From Bacteriovoracaceae bacterium (GTDB lineage: Bacteria > Bdellovibrionota > Bacteriovoracia > Bacteriovoracales > Bacteriovoracaceae), in NCBI GenBank assembly GCA_021737405.1, contig JAIPEG010000012.1:1-64000 (forward strand): a stretch of DNA of 64,000 nucleotides, given 5' to 3'. The position numbers and the translations under genes are program-made. Under the pieces are notes generated by a model. That model had not been told where the DNA came from. It ran no database searches and saw nothing but the letters and a program-made list of their open reading frames with translations. Each line of letters begins with the position of its first letter. The first letter of the stretch is position 1. Of the stretch, positions 27,351 to 37,623 are shown piece after piece.

Positions 27351-28316
27351 ATGAGAAATTTTAAGAAAGTATTTGCAACGGCTTTAATAACGGGACTTGC
27401 TTTAAGCGCAAGCGCTGACATCTTCGCCCAAAGAGGTCCTAATGGTAATGGCAGAGGCACTCAACCAGGAATGGATAGGGATGATGATTTCAGGGGTCCT
27501 AGACGTTTTGGAAACGACAATCGCAACAGGGGAAGCCAATACAGTGTTGAGAGTGAATTTATTGGAAAAACTTTTTATCCTGGAGAGAGACTATTCCTTA
27601 GAAAAGAGCTTCAACTAGGTCAGCATAAAGGAAAGGAAATTGAAAAAGTTGAACTAGAGATTGAGGGAATGGCCCGCGGTGGAATGATGACCCTCTTAAT
27701 TAATGATCAACAAGTTTCAAGGCCTCAAAACTTTTATGGAGGACGTGTTGGTGACCAAGTCATTACCTTTAACCTTCATCGCCCTTTTATCATTGGAGAA
27801 TCAGCTAGAAAAATCCAAGTCCTAGTAGACGGCACGGCCTATATTCGTGAAGCGCTTGTGATCTTAAAATCAAATAGACAAGGACCTGATCAAGTAAGAA
27901 AACTAGAGGCCTATACACATAAAGATATTATCGGAAATGGTCAGGCCGATGTAAGCGACCTTGTTCAAGCAAACTATCGCCAGCAACAACAAACTGTTCG
28001 CTTTGTAGAGCTAGAGTTTCAAAGCTTCGCTCGTACAAACTACATTAGACTTTGTGGTCAAGACTACTCAAGACCTCAATTTGATCGACCAGGGCTTGGA
28101 TACGGCAGACCAGGCTACGGCTTTGACAGACCAGGACGCGGATACGATAGACCAGGGCGCGGATCTTCAATTGATTGCCAGGACTTTCAAACAGTTTCTG
28201 GAAATGGTTACCAAACAGTACGCTTACCAGCTAAGGGACAAAAGCTCGAAGACCTAAGTGTTATGGTTCGTGGAGACCTCACAATCAAAAAGATCACTGT
28301 GGTAATTGAAAAGTAA
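27351..28316 (+). CDS. Exported protein with Arg-Pro-Gly repeat segment
   Basis: The 321-residue protein has a clear signal peptide (about residues 1-27, ending near ADIFA-QRG). A Gly/Arg/Asn-rich stretch follows, then beta-rich domains. A repeat segment near residues 245-265 is built of RPG units with Tyr and Phe (DRPGRGYDRPGRG). A second beta domain ends the protein. No family is recognised. ATG 27351 is preferred to the upstream in-frame ATG 27315 because GGGGAG precedes it by about eight bases and the leader starts there. Confidence 0.6.
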   Translation: MRNFKKVFATALITGLALSASADIFAQRGPNGNGRGTQPGMDRDDDFRGPRRFGNDNRNRGSQYSVESEFIGKTFYPGERLFLRKELQLGQHKGKEIEKVELEIEGMARGGMMTLLINDQQVSRPQNFYGGRVGDQVITFNLHRPFIIGESARKIQVLVDGTAYIREALVILKSNRQGPDQVRKLEAYTHKDIIGNGQADVSDLVQANYRQQQQTVRFVELEFQSFARTNYIRLCGQDYSRPQFDRPGLGYGRPGYGFDRPGRGYDRPGRGSSIDCQDFQTVSGNGYQTVRLPAKGQKLEDLSVMVRGDLTIKKITVVIEK

Positions 28317-28376
28317 AAAACACTAAAATTTAAAGCAGTCTAACAAAAAATCGTCATGACCGCTTCTCCCAAATTA

Positions 28377-28408
28377 GGCCCGGATTTTGTCCGGGCCTTC
28401 TATTTTCA
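28377..28408 (+). terminator. Intrinsic terminator after the secreted repeat protein
   Basis: GGCCCGGA (28377-28384) pairs with TCCGGGCC (28390-28397), followed by TTCTATTTTC. The GC-rich stem and T-rich tail are classic. Confidence 0.8.
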
Positions 28409-28743
28409 ATAACCATTGTTCTGACTTCTCTTGTTAATTCGACTCGGCAAAAATTGTAAGAAAAATTCAGTTTTTTTTTTTTTTTGACACCACAAACTTC
28501 AAAAGAGCCAATTGGTGCGGCTTTAAAGCGATTCGCCGATTTGCCAAATAGCGTTATCTAGGGTTGTCGGCATTTTTTTTAACACCGGCCCTAGTGCTAC
28601 TCGCATACCTCTGCTACCCTATATGTAGAGACACAATCTCAAAAAGCTTGGGTTTTGTAGGAAGCGCTTAGGCGGTTTCTTGAATAAGTAAAAAGGTTTT
28701 ACCTCTTAACTTAAACAAGAAATACAGCGTGGATTTTAAAACC
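28409..28743. promoter_or_regulatory. Long leader of the ribonucleotide reductase operon
   Basis: More than 300 bases lie here without a gene. A 15-base T-run is followed by GCCGA (28535-28539) that can pair with TCGGC (28567-28571) before an eight-T run, resembling a terminator or attenuator. CTACCCTATATGTAG at 28614-28628 is roughly palindromic and TA-rich like NrdR boxes, although NrdR sites normally occur in pairs and no second site was clear. These points suggest regulation of nrdBA, unproven. Confidence 0.35.
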
Positions 28744-28872
28744 ATGGGTCGTCACCACACGCTGCCCATGTTTTTACCCCACTCCTATAACCAACCTGTT
28801 TACCACGGTTTAGTTGCTTCTAAAGAAGCAGCAGGGTTAATTGCGGCTTGTCTCAAGGAATTTAAAGAGTAA
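28744..28872 (+). CDS. Possible 42-residue leader ORF upstream of nrdB
   Basis: An open frame from ATG 28744 (or GTG 28729) to TAA 28872 encodes a small His/Pro/Ala-containing peptide. Its last third, SKEAAGLIAACLKEFKE, reads like an amphipathic helix. It ends 58 bases before nrdB. No good ribosome site precedes either start, so it may be chance or a leader peptide. Confidence 0.3.
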   Translation: MGRHHTLPMFLPHSYNQPVYHGLVASKEAAGLIAACLKEFKE

Positions 28873-28930
28873 CAACAACAACTAGGTACACACAAGGGTT
28901 AGCGCCCTAGATTTACGAAAAGGAGGCATC

Positions 28931-29899
28931 GTGGATCCAATCTTAGCACCAAACGAGGATCGTTTTGTGATTTTCCCAATTCAGTATGACCGGGTATGGG
29001 AGATGTACAAGAACCACATGGCCGTGTTCTGGACTGCTGAAGAAATTGACCTTGTCCCAGATCTTAATGATTGGGAAAAGCTCAGTGACAATGAAAGGCA
29101 TTTCATCAAACACGTCCTAGCATTTTTTGCGGCAAGTGACGGCATTGTTAACGAAAACTTGGCGATGCGCTTTTTTAATGAAGTGCAAATACCAGAGGCG
29201 AGATGCTTCTATGGCTTTCAAATAGCCATGGAAAATATCCACTCTGAAACCTATAGCCTTCTTATTGATACCTACATTAAAGATCCTAAAGAGAAGAGTC
29301 ACCTCTTTAAGGCAGTTGAAACCTTACCTCCTGTTGCCAAAAAGGCGAAGTGGGCAATGAAGTGGATCTCTTCAAAGAGAAGCTTCGCAGAAAGGCTTGT
29401 GGCCTTTGCTGCTATCGAAGGAATCTTCTTTAGTGGATCTTTCTGTGCCATTTTCTGGCTTAAGAAAAGAGGCTTGATGCCAGGACTTTGTACTTCAAAT
29501 GAATTTATCTCTCGTGATGAAGGTCTTCACTGTGAATTCGCCTGTCTTATGCATGAACTACTCTCAGAAGAAGAGAAGGCCAGCAAAGAAGATATCACTG
29601 CGATCATCAGAGAAGCCGTAGAAATAGAAAAAGAGTTTATTACAGAAGCATTACCTGTATCTCTTATTGGTATGAATGCTGATCTTATGAGCCAGTACAT
29701 TGAGTTCGTGGCCGATCACTGGCTAAGAAACTTAAAGTGCGATCCTATTTACAATGTTGAAAATCCATTTGATTGGATGGAACTTATTTCACTAGAAGGA
29801 AAAACAAACTTCTTTGAAAAAAGAGTTTCCGAATACAGTAAATCTGGAGTTGGAACTGATAAGGGACAACAAGTATTCACATTAGACGCGGAGTTTTAA
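28931..29899 (+). CDS. nrdB: Class I ribonucleotide reductase small (beta) subunit
   Basis: The beta subunit houses the diiron-tyrosyl radical cofactor. This 322-residue protein reads like the eukaryotic R2 type: FWTAEEIDL with a metal-ligand Asp near residue 40, then [21 protein letters not shown] with Glu101, His104 and the radical Tyr108, and later RDEGLHCEF. The radical Tyr is kept, unlike in the Chlamydia-type enzyme with Phe. The start is GTG 28931 with AAAAGGAGG upstream. It precedes nrdA by three bases. Confidence 0.95.
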   Translation: MDPILAPNEDRFVIFPIQYDRVWEMYKNHMAVFWTAEEIDLVPDLNDWEKLSDNERHFIKHVLAFFAASDGIVNENLAMRFFNEVQIPEARCFYGFQIAMENIHSETYSLLIDTYIKDPKEKSHLFKAVETLPPVAKKAKWAMKWISSKRSFAERLVAFAAIEGIFFSGSFCAIFWLKKRGLMPGLCTSNEFISRDEGLHCEFACLMHELLSEEEKASKEDITAIIREAVEIEKEFITEALPVSLIGMNADLMSQYIEFVADHWLRNLKCDPIYNVENPFDWMELISLEGKTNFFEKRVSEYSKSGVGTDKGQQVFTLDAEF

Positions 29900-29902
29900 G
29901 AA

Positions 29903-32260
29903 ATGTATGTCTTAACAAGAAGTGGCGAAAAAGAGCCTATAAAATTCGATAAAATTACCCAAAGAATTGGCCAACTTGGATCTGACCTTGACGATAGAGT
30001 TGATCCATCGGCCATTGCTCAAAAAGTTATTGAAGGTATCTATGATGGTATCACTACTCGTGAGCTTGATCAGTTAGCAGCAGAGACTGCGGCTTACCTA
30101 TCAACAAAGCATCCAGATTATTCAAAGATGGCCGGAAGAATTGCCGTGAGTAACCTTCACAAGGAAACGCGTGGTTGTTTTTCTGAAAACATCAAAGACA
30201 TGTACAACTACGTTAATGAGAAAACAGGTGAGCATGCTCCCTTAATCTCAAAAGAACTCTATGATGTCGTTATGGCCAATGCCGAAAAACTCGATAAGGC
30301 CGTCATCGACAAGAGAGATTTCGAATACGACTACTTTGGTTTTAAAACACTTGAGCGCTCTTACCTTCTTCGTATGAATGGCGTTATTGTTGAAAGACCA
30401 GGTCAGATGCTTCTAAGAGTTTCAGTAGGAATCCATATGAATAATATGGACGCCGCAATTGAAACCTATGATCTCATGAGTAAAAAACTCTTTACCCATG
30501 CTTCTCCTACTCTTTTTAACAGTGGTACTAGTAAGCCTCAGCTTTCAAGCTGCTTCTTGCTAACCATGAAAGATGACTCTATTGAAGGGATCTACGATAC
30601 CCTTCGCCAAACGGCACTCATTAGTCAAAGTGCAGGCGGCATTGGACTCTCAATTCACAATATTAGAGCAAAAGGTTCCGCGATTAAAGGCACCAACGGC
30701 ACTTCTAATGGAATCGTTCCAATGTTGAAAGTTTTCAACGATACCGCCCGTTATGTTGATCAAGGTGGTGGTAAACGAAAAGGCGCCTTCGCCATTTATC
30801 TTGAGCCATGGCACGCTGATGTTTTTGATTTCTTAGAAATGAAGAAAAATACAGGAAAAGACGAACAACGTGCACGAGACCTTTTCTACGCTATGTGGAC
30901 ACCTGACCTCTTTATGAAAAGAGTAGAAGCAGATGGCATGTGGTCCCTCTTTTGCCCACATGAGTCTCCAGGTCTTGCTGATTGTTACGGCGCTGAGTTT
31001 GAAAGTCTTTATACTCGTTATGAAGAAGAAGGAAAGGCTAAGAAAACCATTCGTGCTCAAGACCTATGGTTTGCGATTTTAGAGTCTCAAGTAGAAACTG
31101 GTTCTCCTTATATGCTCTACAAAGATGCTGTTAACGAGAAATCAAATCAAAAGAACCTAGGAACAATTAAGTCTTCAAACCTTTGTACAGAAATCATGGA
31201 GTACACAGCTCCTGATGAAGTTGCGGTTTGTAACCTGGCCTCTGTTGCTCTTAATAAATTTGTTGATGAGAAAAAAGGTGTTTACGACCATAAGGCCCTT
31301 TTTAATGTCGTAAAACGCATGACCATCAACCTAAATCGTATTATCGACATCAACTACTACCCAGTAATTGAAGCGAAGAACTCAAATATGCGCCACCGTC
31401 CAATAGGCCTTGGTGTTCAAGGATTAGCGGATACCTTTTTTCTCATGCGCTACCCATTTGAGTCTCAAGAGGCACAAGAGCTTAATAAAGAAATTTTTGA
31501 AACTATCTACTTTGCCGCTGTCACTGCATCAGCAGATTTAGCTGAAGTCGATGGACCTTATCAAACATTTGAAGGCTCACCCATGAGTCAGGGAATTTTC
31601 CAATTTGATATGTGGGGAGTAAAGCCAACAAGTGGACGTTGGGACTGGGAAAAGTTGAAGAAGAGAGTGGTAAAAACGGGTGTAAGAAATTCACTTCTTG
31701 TGGCCCCAATGCCTACAGCTTCAACTTCACAAATCCTTGGAAATAATGAGTGCTTTGAGCCCATTACTTCAAATATTTATGTAAGAAGAGTGCTCTCTGG
31801 TGAATTTGCTGTCGTAAACAGATATCTTGTAAACGACCTCGTTCAAAGAAACCTGTGGGACGATGAGATGAGAAATGAGATCATCGCCTGCAATGGTTCG
31901 ATTGCTAGCATCGAGCGCATTCCAGAAGATCTTAAGAGTCTTTATAAAACGGTTTGGGAAATTTCACAAAAGTCTGTCATTGAGCAGGCAGCTGGCCGTG
32001 GCCCTTTTATTGATCAAGGACAAAGCATGAACATCCACATGCAAGAGCCTAATTTTGGAAAACTCTCATCTATGCACTTTCATGCATGGAAATCGGGATT
32101 GAAGACAGGTATGTATTACTTAAGAACTAGAGCGGCAGTAAACGCTGTTCAGTTCACGGTAAAGAGCAACCAAAAAGCAAAACCCACCCAAGAAGAGGCC
32201 CAAGCACAAATGGTTTGTTCAATCGACAACCCAGATGATTGCGTAATGTGCGGAAGCTAG
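29903..32260 (+). CDS. nrdA: Class I ribonucleotide reductase large (alpha) subunit
   Basis: The alpha subunit reduces ribonucleoside diphosphates to deoxy forms. The 785-residue protein has an N-terminal ATP-cone (about residues 1-90) for allosteric control. It has the substrate-site Cys in QLSSCFLL (about 217), the catalytic NLCTEIMEY block (about 427-434) and VCNLASVAL (about 443). It ends in a C-terminal DCVMCGS pair that carries reducing equivalents. Length and motifs match the eukaryote-like class I group. It is followed by a strong terminator. Confidence 0.95.
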   Translation: MYVLTRSGEKEPIKFDKITQRIGQLGSDLDDRVDPSAIAQKVIEGIYDGITTRELDQLAAETAAYLSTKHPDYSKMAGRIAVSNLHKETRGCFSENIKDMYNYVNEKTGEHAPLISKELYDVVMANAEKLDKAVIDKRDFEYDYFGFKTLERSYLLRMNGVIVERPGQMLLRVSVGIHMNNMDAAIETYDLMSKKLFTHASPTLFNSGTSKPQLSSCFLLTMKDDSIEGIYDTLRQTALISQSAGGIGLSIHNIRAKGSAIKGTNGTSNGIVPMLKVFNDTARYVDQGGGKRKGAFAIYLEPWHADVFDFLEMKKNTGKDEQRARDLFYAMWTPDLFMKRVEADGMWSLFCPHESPGLADCYGAEFESLYTRYEEEGKAKKTIRAQDLWFAILESQVETGSPYMLYKDAVNEKSNQKNLGTIKSSNLCTEIMEYTAPDEVAVCNLASVALNKFVDEKKGVYDHKALFNVVKRMTINLNRIIDINYYPVIEAKNSNMRHRPIGLGVQGLADTFFLMRYPFESQEAQELNKEIFETIYFAAVTASADLAEVDGPYQTFEGSPMSQGIFQFDMWGVKPTSGRWDWEKLKKRVVKTGVRNSLLVAPMPTASTSQILGNNECFEPITSNIYVRRVLSGEFAVVNRYLVNDLVQRNLWDDEMRNEIIACNGSIASIERIPEDLKSLYKTVWEISQKSVIEQAAGRGPFIDQGQSMNIHMQEPNFGKLSSMHFHAWKSGLKTGMYYLRTRAAVNAVQFTVKSNQKAKPTQEEAQAQMVCSIDNPDDCVMCGS

Positions 32261-32284
32261 AAAAACCCATACAACTAGATTTAG

Positions 32285-32314
32285 AAAACTCCCCAGAATT
32301 GGGGAGTTTTTTTT
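32285..32314. terminator. Bidirectional intrinsic terminator
   Basis: AAAACTCCCC (32285-32294) pairs with GGGGAGTTTT (32301-32310) around a six-base loop, followed by T residues. The symmetric A/T flanks let it end both nrdA and the convergent BtaA-like gene. Confidence 0.88.
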
Positions 32315-33410
32315 ATATTTTTTTTAGAATCTGAAAACGATAAACGCCCACTTTTTCCTGAGGATAGAGGTCGCTAAATAAGTGAGTGACGTCTTCAAAA
32401 CCCGTCTTGTCACTATTTGGAATCCGTAGATAATTTCTTAAGACAATGACACCACCATCCATAAGAGAGCCCTTAATGGTTTGTAAGAATGTATGCTCTA
32501 ACTCCCCTTTAAAGTAGCTCGGAACATCGGAGAGTCCAATAAAATCGAATTTATTCTTTAGAAGATCACTCGCTAGGATTTCAACTAAATTACCCTGATG
32601 ATATTCAGGCCTTGGTCCCGAGAGGATTTTTTCTTTAACTTTTAAGAAGTTCTCTTCAGTGGCCTCAACCGGATTTCCGTCACTATGAGTGATTTTCCCG
32701 AAGAAACACAGATGAGCAAAGAAACTATTTCTTGCGAGATTATTTTGAAAAAGCCTTTCAAAAGAACTCTGGTAGTACTCAAAATGACTCTCTTCAACAT
32801 TCTTTTCGATAAAATCACCCTTATAAAGAAGGGCATTAAAAACCGATTTGTTACCTAGTAAGAAAAGCAGGGCATTCCATCGTACTTTATTAAACTCATG
32901 ATCAAAGTATTCTCTTTGTTCTTCTATATTATAGAAATTAAAAATCTTATTATAATTCTTTCCTAAAATCCCTCTTAGCGCCACGGCCATAGTCTGAAAG
33001 GTTCTCTCCCACTTACCTTGATAAAGAAGAGACCCCCAATTAATTTCTACAAAGAGATTTCTAAAAAAGTCTCTATCACGACTCTCTAGCTCTAACGATC
33101 TAAAGATCCGGTTTCTCTCAAAACTATTATCTTGCCCATGAAAAGGCGGATAATCAAAGAATAGCAAAAACTCATTAAAAGTTAGATGACGATACATCGC
33201 CTCTCTTAGACGACAAAGTGAGAGTTGGTACTGAGAGATATCGACAAGATCAATTGAATCAGCACTCTCAAGCAAGGGAAAAGAGCGTGAACCACAACCG
33301 GCCACACTAAAAATACTCTTGGCACCAAGCCGTTTAACAAGCTCCACATCAACGGAAGTATCTTCATTACCCAAGGTGTAATTAAGTTGATTAAAATACT
33401 TTTGAACCAT
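32313..33410 (-). CDS. DUF3419/BtaA-like S-adenosylmethionine-dependent transferase
   Basis: This 365-residue protein resembles BtaA, which transfers the 3-amino-3-carboxypropyl group of AdoMet to diacylglycerol in betaine-lipid synthesis. Visible are a SAM-binding IFSVAGCGSRSFPLL loop near residues 33-47, SIDLVDISQYQLSLCRLRE, and a C-terminal DFIGLSDVPSYF...GGVIVLRNYLR section. Full betaine synthesis also needs BtaB methyltransferase, which is not seen here. It ends a four-gene minus-strand operon with reductase, SDR and lipid-kinase genes, supporting a lipid substrate. Confidence 0.68.
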   Translation of the reverse strand: MVQKYFNQLNYTLGNEDTSVDVELVKRLGAKSIFSVAGCGSRSFPLLESADSIDLVDISQYQLSLCRLREAMYRHLTFNEFLLFFDYPPFHGQDNSFERNRIFRSLELESRDRDFFRNLFVEINWGSLLYQGKWERTFQTMAVALRGILGKNYNKIFNFYNIEEQREYFDHEFNKVRWNALLFLLGNKSVFNALLYKGDFIEKNVEESHFEYYQSSFERLFQNNLARNSFFAHLCFFGKITHSDGNPVEATEENFLKVKEKILSGPRPEYHQGNLVEILASDLLKNKFDFIGLSDVPSYFKGELEHTFLQTIKGSLMDGGVIVLRNYLRIPNSDKTGFEDVTHLFSDLYPQEKVGVYRFQILKKI

Positions 33411-33415
33411 AATAC

Positions 33416-35449
33416 TTACCTTCGCTTTTCCAAGGCGTGCTCACGACAAAGCTCAAATTCTTCATCTGTAATGAAACCATTATGACCCATTATACAGCTT
33501 AATCGAACTCCATGCTCCTTGGCGAGACGATCGATCTCTAAGACCTTCTTGTAACTAATTTTGCGCGAAAGGGTAAAACTCTCATACTTCCCTTCCATGG
33601 CCAATAGAGCAGTTTCAGCTAGGCAGGCATAGACGATATTGCCTTCAAGACCAATATCGATCTTCATATCAACCTTTCCGGGAAGCTTTACTTCTCCTGA
33701 GGCAATGACCATGACATCCGGTCGTTTTAAGGCGTCTTCTTCTTTGATATCAAAAGGTCTTGAGACGTCACAAATGATGGCCCCTGGTTTTACAAGGTCA
33801 ATATCAAGAATTTTCTTACCCTGCGCACTTGTGGTTGTGATAATCAGGTCACAATCTTCAATAAAGGTTTCAGGTTTCGTGGATATTAAAACACTTACTT
33901 CTTTATCAATTTCTTGAATTTCTTCTTTTAGCTCTAATAACTTGTAGGCCCGAGGTGCCACTAAAACGACCTCTTTCCATGACTGAGCGAGGATTTTGGC
34001 AGAGACGGCCCCAATACTTCCAGTGGCTCCAACGATCATGACTCTGCCCTGGTTACGATTATTAACTTTTTGGACAAATCTCATTTTTTCAAGCGCAAAT
34101 TTAGCGGCCCAGAGGGTAGCACAAGCACTTAGGCTATTACCCGTAGTAACAGGAATCGGGCTTTGTGCTTCTACAGTAACCCCTGCGTCACCAACAATCT
34201 TAGTATAGGCGCCAAGACCAATAATACCGGCACCATGACCACAGGCCTCTTCACTGAGGTTAATAAGCTTTTTATAGATTGAGTTAACATCCTTTTCTAA
34301 TAACTTCTTTGGGGTATCCGGTACCGTATAGATAAGTCCCTCAACTTCTTTTCCATTTTTTTCTGAGACAATCCCCCGAATTTTTCCATAATAAAAACCT
34401 GGTAGATAAGAGAGGACTTCTTCAGCAAAAGGCTCGATGGGAGTGCTATAGGGCCTAATATATTTGAGAAGTGGATGATTAAAGAGGTGCTTTCGTCCTA
34501 GAGGATGAATAATAAAAGCAAACTTAGACGCTTGTTCATGATCTTCACCATCAAATCTTATTATATCCGATTCAAGATTTTCTTTATCCATCCAGTTAAC
34601 GATGAGGTCATCATTGAGATAGTCTCCTTTCTCTAGAGTCACTTGAAGACATGCTTCAAGAAGTGAAAAGTTACACTTTTCTACATCAATAAGATTTGGC
34701 ATGGATACGATGACGTCTTTCACGCCTGCTTCTTTAAATCTAGCGAGAAGTTCATCATTAACAAAATCTATAAGAATAGTCTTCCCTTTAAGGTGATCAA
34801 GATTTAAAAGTGAAAATGCACTTTCATTTCCAACAAAGATATCTGATCGATAGAATTCTAGCATTCTCTTAGGAGCATCAACTTGTTTTTCAAATGAATT
34901 AAGATTAGATTTCTTAATTTTCATTTGTGAGAAAAATGGCGCCATGAATTTTATAAACTTATTAAGTTTCTTCTTTTTATTTATTGTGAACGGCATTCCC
35001 AAAAAGAAATAGGGATCTCCTAGGCAAATTCTTGTCCCCATCGATTCAAGTTCATCAATGAGAGAATAATGAAAAGTTCCTGAATAGAAGCTGACTGTTT
35101 TATTGGCCAATACACGCTGGTTTTTAAGAAAGAATTTCTTTAAGGCCCAAGGAAGATAAGTCTTCTTTAAAAGGCCCCCATCCATAACGGGTGACTCTTT
35201 TGCTAAATTTTTTAAAGCACTGACCTGAGGATGAATAAATCCACCACCCTTGTATAAAATGGCAGGAGGCACTCCACTCAAAGAGAAAGCGTCAACAATA
35301 CCATCATATTCTTTGATAATATCTTTTGCTAATTCGAAGTCAAAATTCAAATTGAATTGGGTAATGCGAATTTCTTCGCCAAGAAAGTTAACTTTCTGAT
35401 CTCCATTATCCCCGTAACTAGAGTAACTTAATGAGATAATATGTTTCAT
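33416..35449 (-). CDS. Acyl-ACP reductase (AAR)-like protein with extra N-terminal domain
   Basis: Residues about 310-677 follow the cyanobacterial long-chain acyl-ACP reductase layout: GLGAYTKI (411-418), TTGNS (435-439), a Rossmann VGATGSIGA (473-481), and ACLAETALLAMEG with a Cys at about 609 where the AAR catalytic Cys lies. Such enzymes turn acyl thioesters into fatty aldehydes. The first 300 residues have no equivalent in classical AAR (about 340 in total). That part contains DAFSLSGVPP and repeated alpha/beta segments reminiscent of a quinate/shikimate-type or degenerate reductase fold. It overlaps the SDR gene by four bases. Confidence 0.65.
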   Translation of the reverse strand: MKHIISLSYSSYGDNGDQKVNFLGEEIRITQFNLNFDFELAKDIIKEYDGIVDAFSLSGVPPAILYKGGGFIHPQVSALKNLAKESPVMDGGLLKKTYLPWALKKFFLKNQRVLANKTVSFYSGTFHYSLIDELESMGTRICLGDPYFFLGMPFTINKKKKLNKFIKFMAPFFSQMKIKKSNLNSFEKQVDAPKRMLEFYRSDIFVGNESAFSLLNLDHLKGKTILIDFVNDELLARFKEAGVKDVIVSMPNLIDVEKCNFSLLEACLQVTLEKGDYLNDDLIVNWMDKENLESDIIRFDGEDHEQASKFAFIIHPLGRKHLFNHPLLKYIRPYSTPIEPFAEEVLSYLPGFYYGKIRGIVSEKNGKEVEGLIYTVPDTPKKLLEKDVNSIYKKLINLSEEACGHGAGIIGLGAYTKIVGDAGVTVEAQSPIPVTTGNSLSACATLWAAKFALEKMRFVQKVNNRNQGRVMIVGATGSIGAVSAKILAQSWKEVVLVAPRAYKLLELKEEIQEIDKEVSVLISTKPETFIEDCDLIITTTSAQGKKILDIDLVKPGAIICDVSRPFDIKEEDALKRPDVMVIASGEVKLPGKVDMKIDIGLEGNIVYACLAETALLAMEGKYESFTLSRKISYKKVLEIDRLAKEHGVRLSCIMGHNGFITDEEFELCREHALEKRR

Positions 35450-36525
35450 CTACGCTCTCCCTTAACACATTTAATAATGGCCTCTTTAAAAAAGACATGG
35501 TTAAAGGACGCATAATCAGCGCGGGAATTTTCTCCAAACTCTTGGTCGTAGTATCGATTGATAAATTTTGTTTTAAAATAGAGGTAATCTACTAACGCCT
35601 CTGGAATGTTAAATACTCTCAAACTTTTGCCTAAGAAACTCTTAATTGGCCCAATCGGCGGAAGGGCGACTACTTTCATAGGTCTACCCATCTCCCTTAG
35701 GAAATCTTCTAAGAAATTCTCCATACGGGGAGCATTTTTAGCAATAATATGAAAACACTTTAGTCCTGAATGATTTAGCTGCCCTATTTCATGAATTGCC
35801 TTGGCAGCAAAATCTACAGGCACGAGCGGGAATATGGCCTTACCTTCAAAGGGAAAGGGGACAAAATTCAATAATGACAAGTGTGGCACCTTATTTAAAA
35901 GATTTCCAATATTCTTGAAGAAGTAATAGGGTCCATCACTCTTATCAAATTTCCCAGTTAGGGAATCACCAACGATGACACCAAAGCGCAAGATATCCAC
36001 TTGAACACCTATATTTTTCTTGGCCCATTTTCTCACTAGTCCTTCAGCTTCAAATTTGGTTTTAGCATAAGGATTAGGGAAACTCTGACTCAAATCAAAA
36101 TCATCTTCTGAGAAAGGCCCTTCAAAGTCCCCTGAGATAGCGATTGTTGATGCATAAATGAACTTTTTGATATTAGGGCAATACTCACTGAAGAAGAGGA
36201 CGTTCTGGGTGCCAATAACATTATTCTTGTAAAGCCTCTCCTTAGTCGCATTGAAGTCATAAAGTGCGGCCAGATGAATAACAGTATCAACTAGCTTTAA
36301 CTTCTCAAAAATTTCACTTTTGTCATGAGTCTCTACAAAGAGATCAGGGTGTTGAAGGCCTCCTCTAACAAGATGAATATGAGGGTAGTCTTCAAGTTCA
36401 ACAGATAAACGATCAAATGATCTATCTCTTAAGAGAAGAATATATTCTTCATCAATTTGTTCTTTGATAATTTCAAGATATTTTCCGCCAAGAAAACCTG
36501 AAGCGCCTGTTAGCAATGTCGTCAT
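35446..36525 (-). CDS. Extended SDR family NAD(P)-dependent reductase/epimerase
   Basis: The 359-residue protein has the Rossmann TGASGFLGG loop at residues 6-14, VIHLAA at 82-87, the catalytic Ser/Thr near 126 and the Tyr153-Lys157 pair in YAKTK. The arrangement resembles both thioester reductases and OleD-type 2-alkyl-3-oxoacyl reductases, which act on long acyl chains. It is coupled by four-base overlaps to the AAR-like and lipid-kinase-like genes, so a lipid substrate is likely. Exact chemistry is unknown. Confidence 0.75.
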   Translation of the reverse strand: MTTLLTGASGFLGGKYLEIIKEQIDEEYILLLRDRSFDRLSVELEDYPHIHLVRGGLQHPDLFVETHDKSEIFEKLKLVDTVIHLAALYDFNATKERLYKNNVIGTQNVLFFSEYCPNIKKFIYASTIAISGDFEGPFSEDDFDLSQSFPNPYAKTKFEAEGLVRKWAKKNIGVQVDILRFGVIVGDSLTGKFDKSDGPYYFFKNIGNLLNKVPHLSLLNFVPFPFEGKAIFPLVPVDFAAKAIHEIGQLNHSGLKCFHIIAKNAPRMENFLEDFLREMGRPMKVVALPPIGPIKSFLGKSLRVFNIPEALVDYLYFKTKFINRYYDQEFGENSRADYASFNHVFFKEAIIKCVKGERR

Positions 36526-37481
36526 GACAAAGTAACCTCATTGACCATATCCACAATGTCTCTTTCTCCTTGGGAGTAAACAAGTAAGGTCTGAGGTCTC
36601 ACTGATATATCCCATTTTTTCGCCCTTGAGACGATTTCACCATCACCAAAGAAATTTAAATCCTCCCCTTCTAGAAGCTCAACTTCAAGAGAGTCGGTTT
36701 CAAAGGTGATAATGTTGTTATCTTCTGGGAGAATTTCCCCTTGCCCCATCGACCATAAACATTGGATCAACCTTGCTCTATTCTTATGGGTAAAAGCGGT
36801 AACATTAAATGTGCCATCATTATTACTTGTGTGAGGCGCTACGTGAAAGCTGCCACCCAAGCGGGATTGATTATTGATTAACAAACCAGGAGTTTCAATA
36901 ATGCCAGCAAATTCTTTAGACGTTATTTTTAATTTATAATAAGGAAGACTAGGATCTAGAATTTCTGTCGCAGCAAAGAAGGGATAAATTCTTTTACCGG
37001 TTAATTTCATTAAGTTCTTAAAGAGGGGAACTTTATTTCTAATATTATTTATCTTCTCCGCAACCTGACCACCAAGTCCAATTCCACCATTAGTCGCCAT
37101 AAGTTTGCCATTTATAGAGATAAGATCGATTTTCTTCGTTTCCTGAGAGCGCACCCAACTAATGACTTTCTCAATATTCTTAATAGCGCCAAGTTCATTT
37201 GCCAGATCATTGGCCGTTCCACCAGGGACCACGAGTAGACCAATATCTTCACCTGCTAATTTTTGAATCAAGGTATGAACCGTACCATCCCCTCCAACAG
37301 AGACAATCGTATTAACTTTATTTTTGATATCCTCACCCAAAGAGATCAGTAGATCTTCCTTTGAATCATGATGTCTAAAATTCAGGTGACTCCTAAAAAG
37401 GCGCCTGCCAATTTCCTTTTCCCAGAAATCCATTCCGGTTTGACCTGCTTTGGAATTGAGATAAACACTTATCTCTTGCAT
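36522..37481 (-). CDS. Diacylglycerol-kinase-family lipid kinase
   Basis: This 319-residue protein has the DAGK catalytic signature: GGDGT at residues 63-67 and PGGTANDLA at 86-94, with the typical C-terminal beta domain (SRLGGSFHVAPHTSNNDG). The family phosphorylates diacylglycerol, ceramide or sphingosine-like alcohols using ATP. It is the first gene of the minus-strand lipid operon and its start lies 142 bases from the divergent formyltransferase gene. Confidence 0.85.
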   Translation of the reverse strand: MQEISVYLNSKAGQTGMDFWEKEIGRRLFRSHLNFRHHDSKEDLLISLGEDIKNKVNTIVSVGGDGTVHTLIQKLAGEDIGLLVVPGGTANDLANELGAIKNIEKVISWVRSQETKKIDLISINGKLMATNGGIGLGGQVAEKINNIRNKVPLFKNLMKLTGKRIYPFFAATEILDPSLPYYKLKITSKEFAGIIETPGLLINNQSRLGGSFHVAPHTSNNDGTFNVTAFTHKNRARLIQCLWSMGQGEILPEDNNIITFETDSLEVELLEGEDLNFFGDGEIVSRAKKWDISVRPQTLLVYSQGERDIVDMVNEVTLS

Positions 37482-37623
37482 CAGCTTTTCCTTGGGTGAA
37501 GATGTGATAATTGATTCTATGGTTTTTCTGACACTTTTTTAACGCATAATGTAAAAAATACGTTAGCCGTTGGTTTCTTGGCACTTAGTGATCTAAAATT
37601 AGGAAAAAGACAGGACTAAACTA
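37482..37623. promoter_or_regulatory. Divergent promoter region of the lipid gene cluster
   Basis: The only gap between the two opposing operons of the cluster is 142 bases. It must contain both promoters. It is AT-rich but no boxes can be assigned firmly. Confidence 0.4.
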
